Positions 50,871 to 50,949 of a stretch of DNA of 50,949 bases are shown here, piece after piece. Numbering within the stretch: the stretch's first letter is position 1; the number at the start of each line of letters is the position of its first letter. The position numbers and the translations under genes were made by a program. The notes beneath the pieces were generated by a model that made no database searches, was not told the origin of the DNA, and worked only from the letters and a program-made list of their open reading frames with translations. The DNA is from Actinotignum schaalii_C (GTDB lineage Bacteria; Actinomycetota; Actinomycetes; Actinomycetales; Actinomycetaceae), in NCBI RefSeq assembly GCF_034119425.1, contig NZ_JAWUEL010000015.1:1-50949 (forward strand). The letters are read 5' to 3'.

Positions 50871-50949
50871 TTATATCCGGGGTTTGCCCTGCCATAGCAA
50901 CGAAAAGTCAGCCTTATTGAGCTCGAGTACCTCAATAAGCTTGCTTCCT
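50871..50949 (-). CDS. C-terminal end of an upstream gene, running off the window
   Basis: The last 25 codons of a minus-strand frame read ...SKLIEVLELNKADFSLLWQGKPRI-stop (TAA at 50871-50873). It looks protein-like and is in the same frame as the Res piece downstream, with two in-frame stops between. It may be the end of a preceding R-M gene, or part of a broken Res gene. Too short to identify. Confidence 0.4.
   Translation of the reverse strand, partial: GSKLIEVLELNKADFSLLWQGKPRI

Noticed and set aside
1..50949. CRISPR array or prophage
   Set aside because: No regularly spaced repeats and no phage structural, integrase or lysis genes seen on either strand.

Overview
The window is about 51 kb of a high-GC Gram-positive (actinobacterial) chromosome, most like the Actinomycetaceae. 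Evidence: GC-rich codon use over most of the length, a class Ib ribonucleotide reductase operon with paired NrdR boxes, a DUF5926 gene, an LAHTG-type sortase substrate, and many genes whose -10 box sits six bases before the start codon (leaderless mRNAs). The genus cannot be fixed from the sequence.

Layout. 1-10.3 kb: 5' part of a lactate permease (minus strand), then nrdH-nrdI-nrdE behind two NrdR boxes, a convergent SWIM/SNF2 helicase, a secreted trypsin-like protease, and nrdF, split from nrdHIE by 5 kb. 10.5-12.1 kb: tRNA-Ser(GCU), whose downstream terminator is broken, followed by lower-GC DNA with a DUF3800 gene and a small unknown gene. 12.2-24.4 kb: core block: HAD phosphatase, serS, an APH-like kinase and pheA (one strand), a large membrane protein, an AbrB/PIN toxin-antitoxin pair, a glycosyltransferase, a DUF5926 protein, a TauE exporter, upp, tadA and tRNA-Ser(CGA) with an intact terminator. 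24.4-38.1 kb: surface and envelope genes: LPXTG adhesin, zinc-type CDF exporter, Gly/Tyr-rich membrane protein, CtpE-like P-type ATPase, two paralogous lipoproteins, an ABC-F ATPase and a DEDDh exonuclease. Two long intergenic regions here each hold a copy of the same two-hairpin element. 38.1-46.4 kb: a LacI-controlled operon for alpha-xyloside/beta-glucoside use: LacI, binding protein, two permeases, GH31 and GH1. The first permease has an in-frame TGA. 46.9-50.9 kb: AT-richer defence island on the minus strand: a type III restriction Res C-terminal part, a SLATT two-TM effector and a CD-NTase with an AGS-C-like sensor domain (CBASS), all overlapping.

How it fits together. NrdH, NrdI, NrdE and NrdF make deoxyribonucleotides. 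The xyloside operon imports oligosaccharides and hydrolyses them in the cytoplasm under an autoregulated LacI promoter. The right end is anti-phage: the CD-NTase would make a nucleotide signal that triggers the membrane effector.

Most interesting items: (1) the two-hairpin element at 24671-24745 and 33326-33398, with conserved single-stranded sequence and differing but still pairing stems; (2) the overlapping Res-SLATT-CD-NTase genes; (3) a dispersed motif TACGACGNCGC, including four exact 15-bp copies; (4) the TGA inside the sugar permease; (5) a duplicated 31-bp tRNA-Ser 3' flank, intact at one locus and broken at the other.
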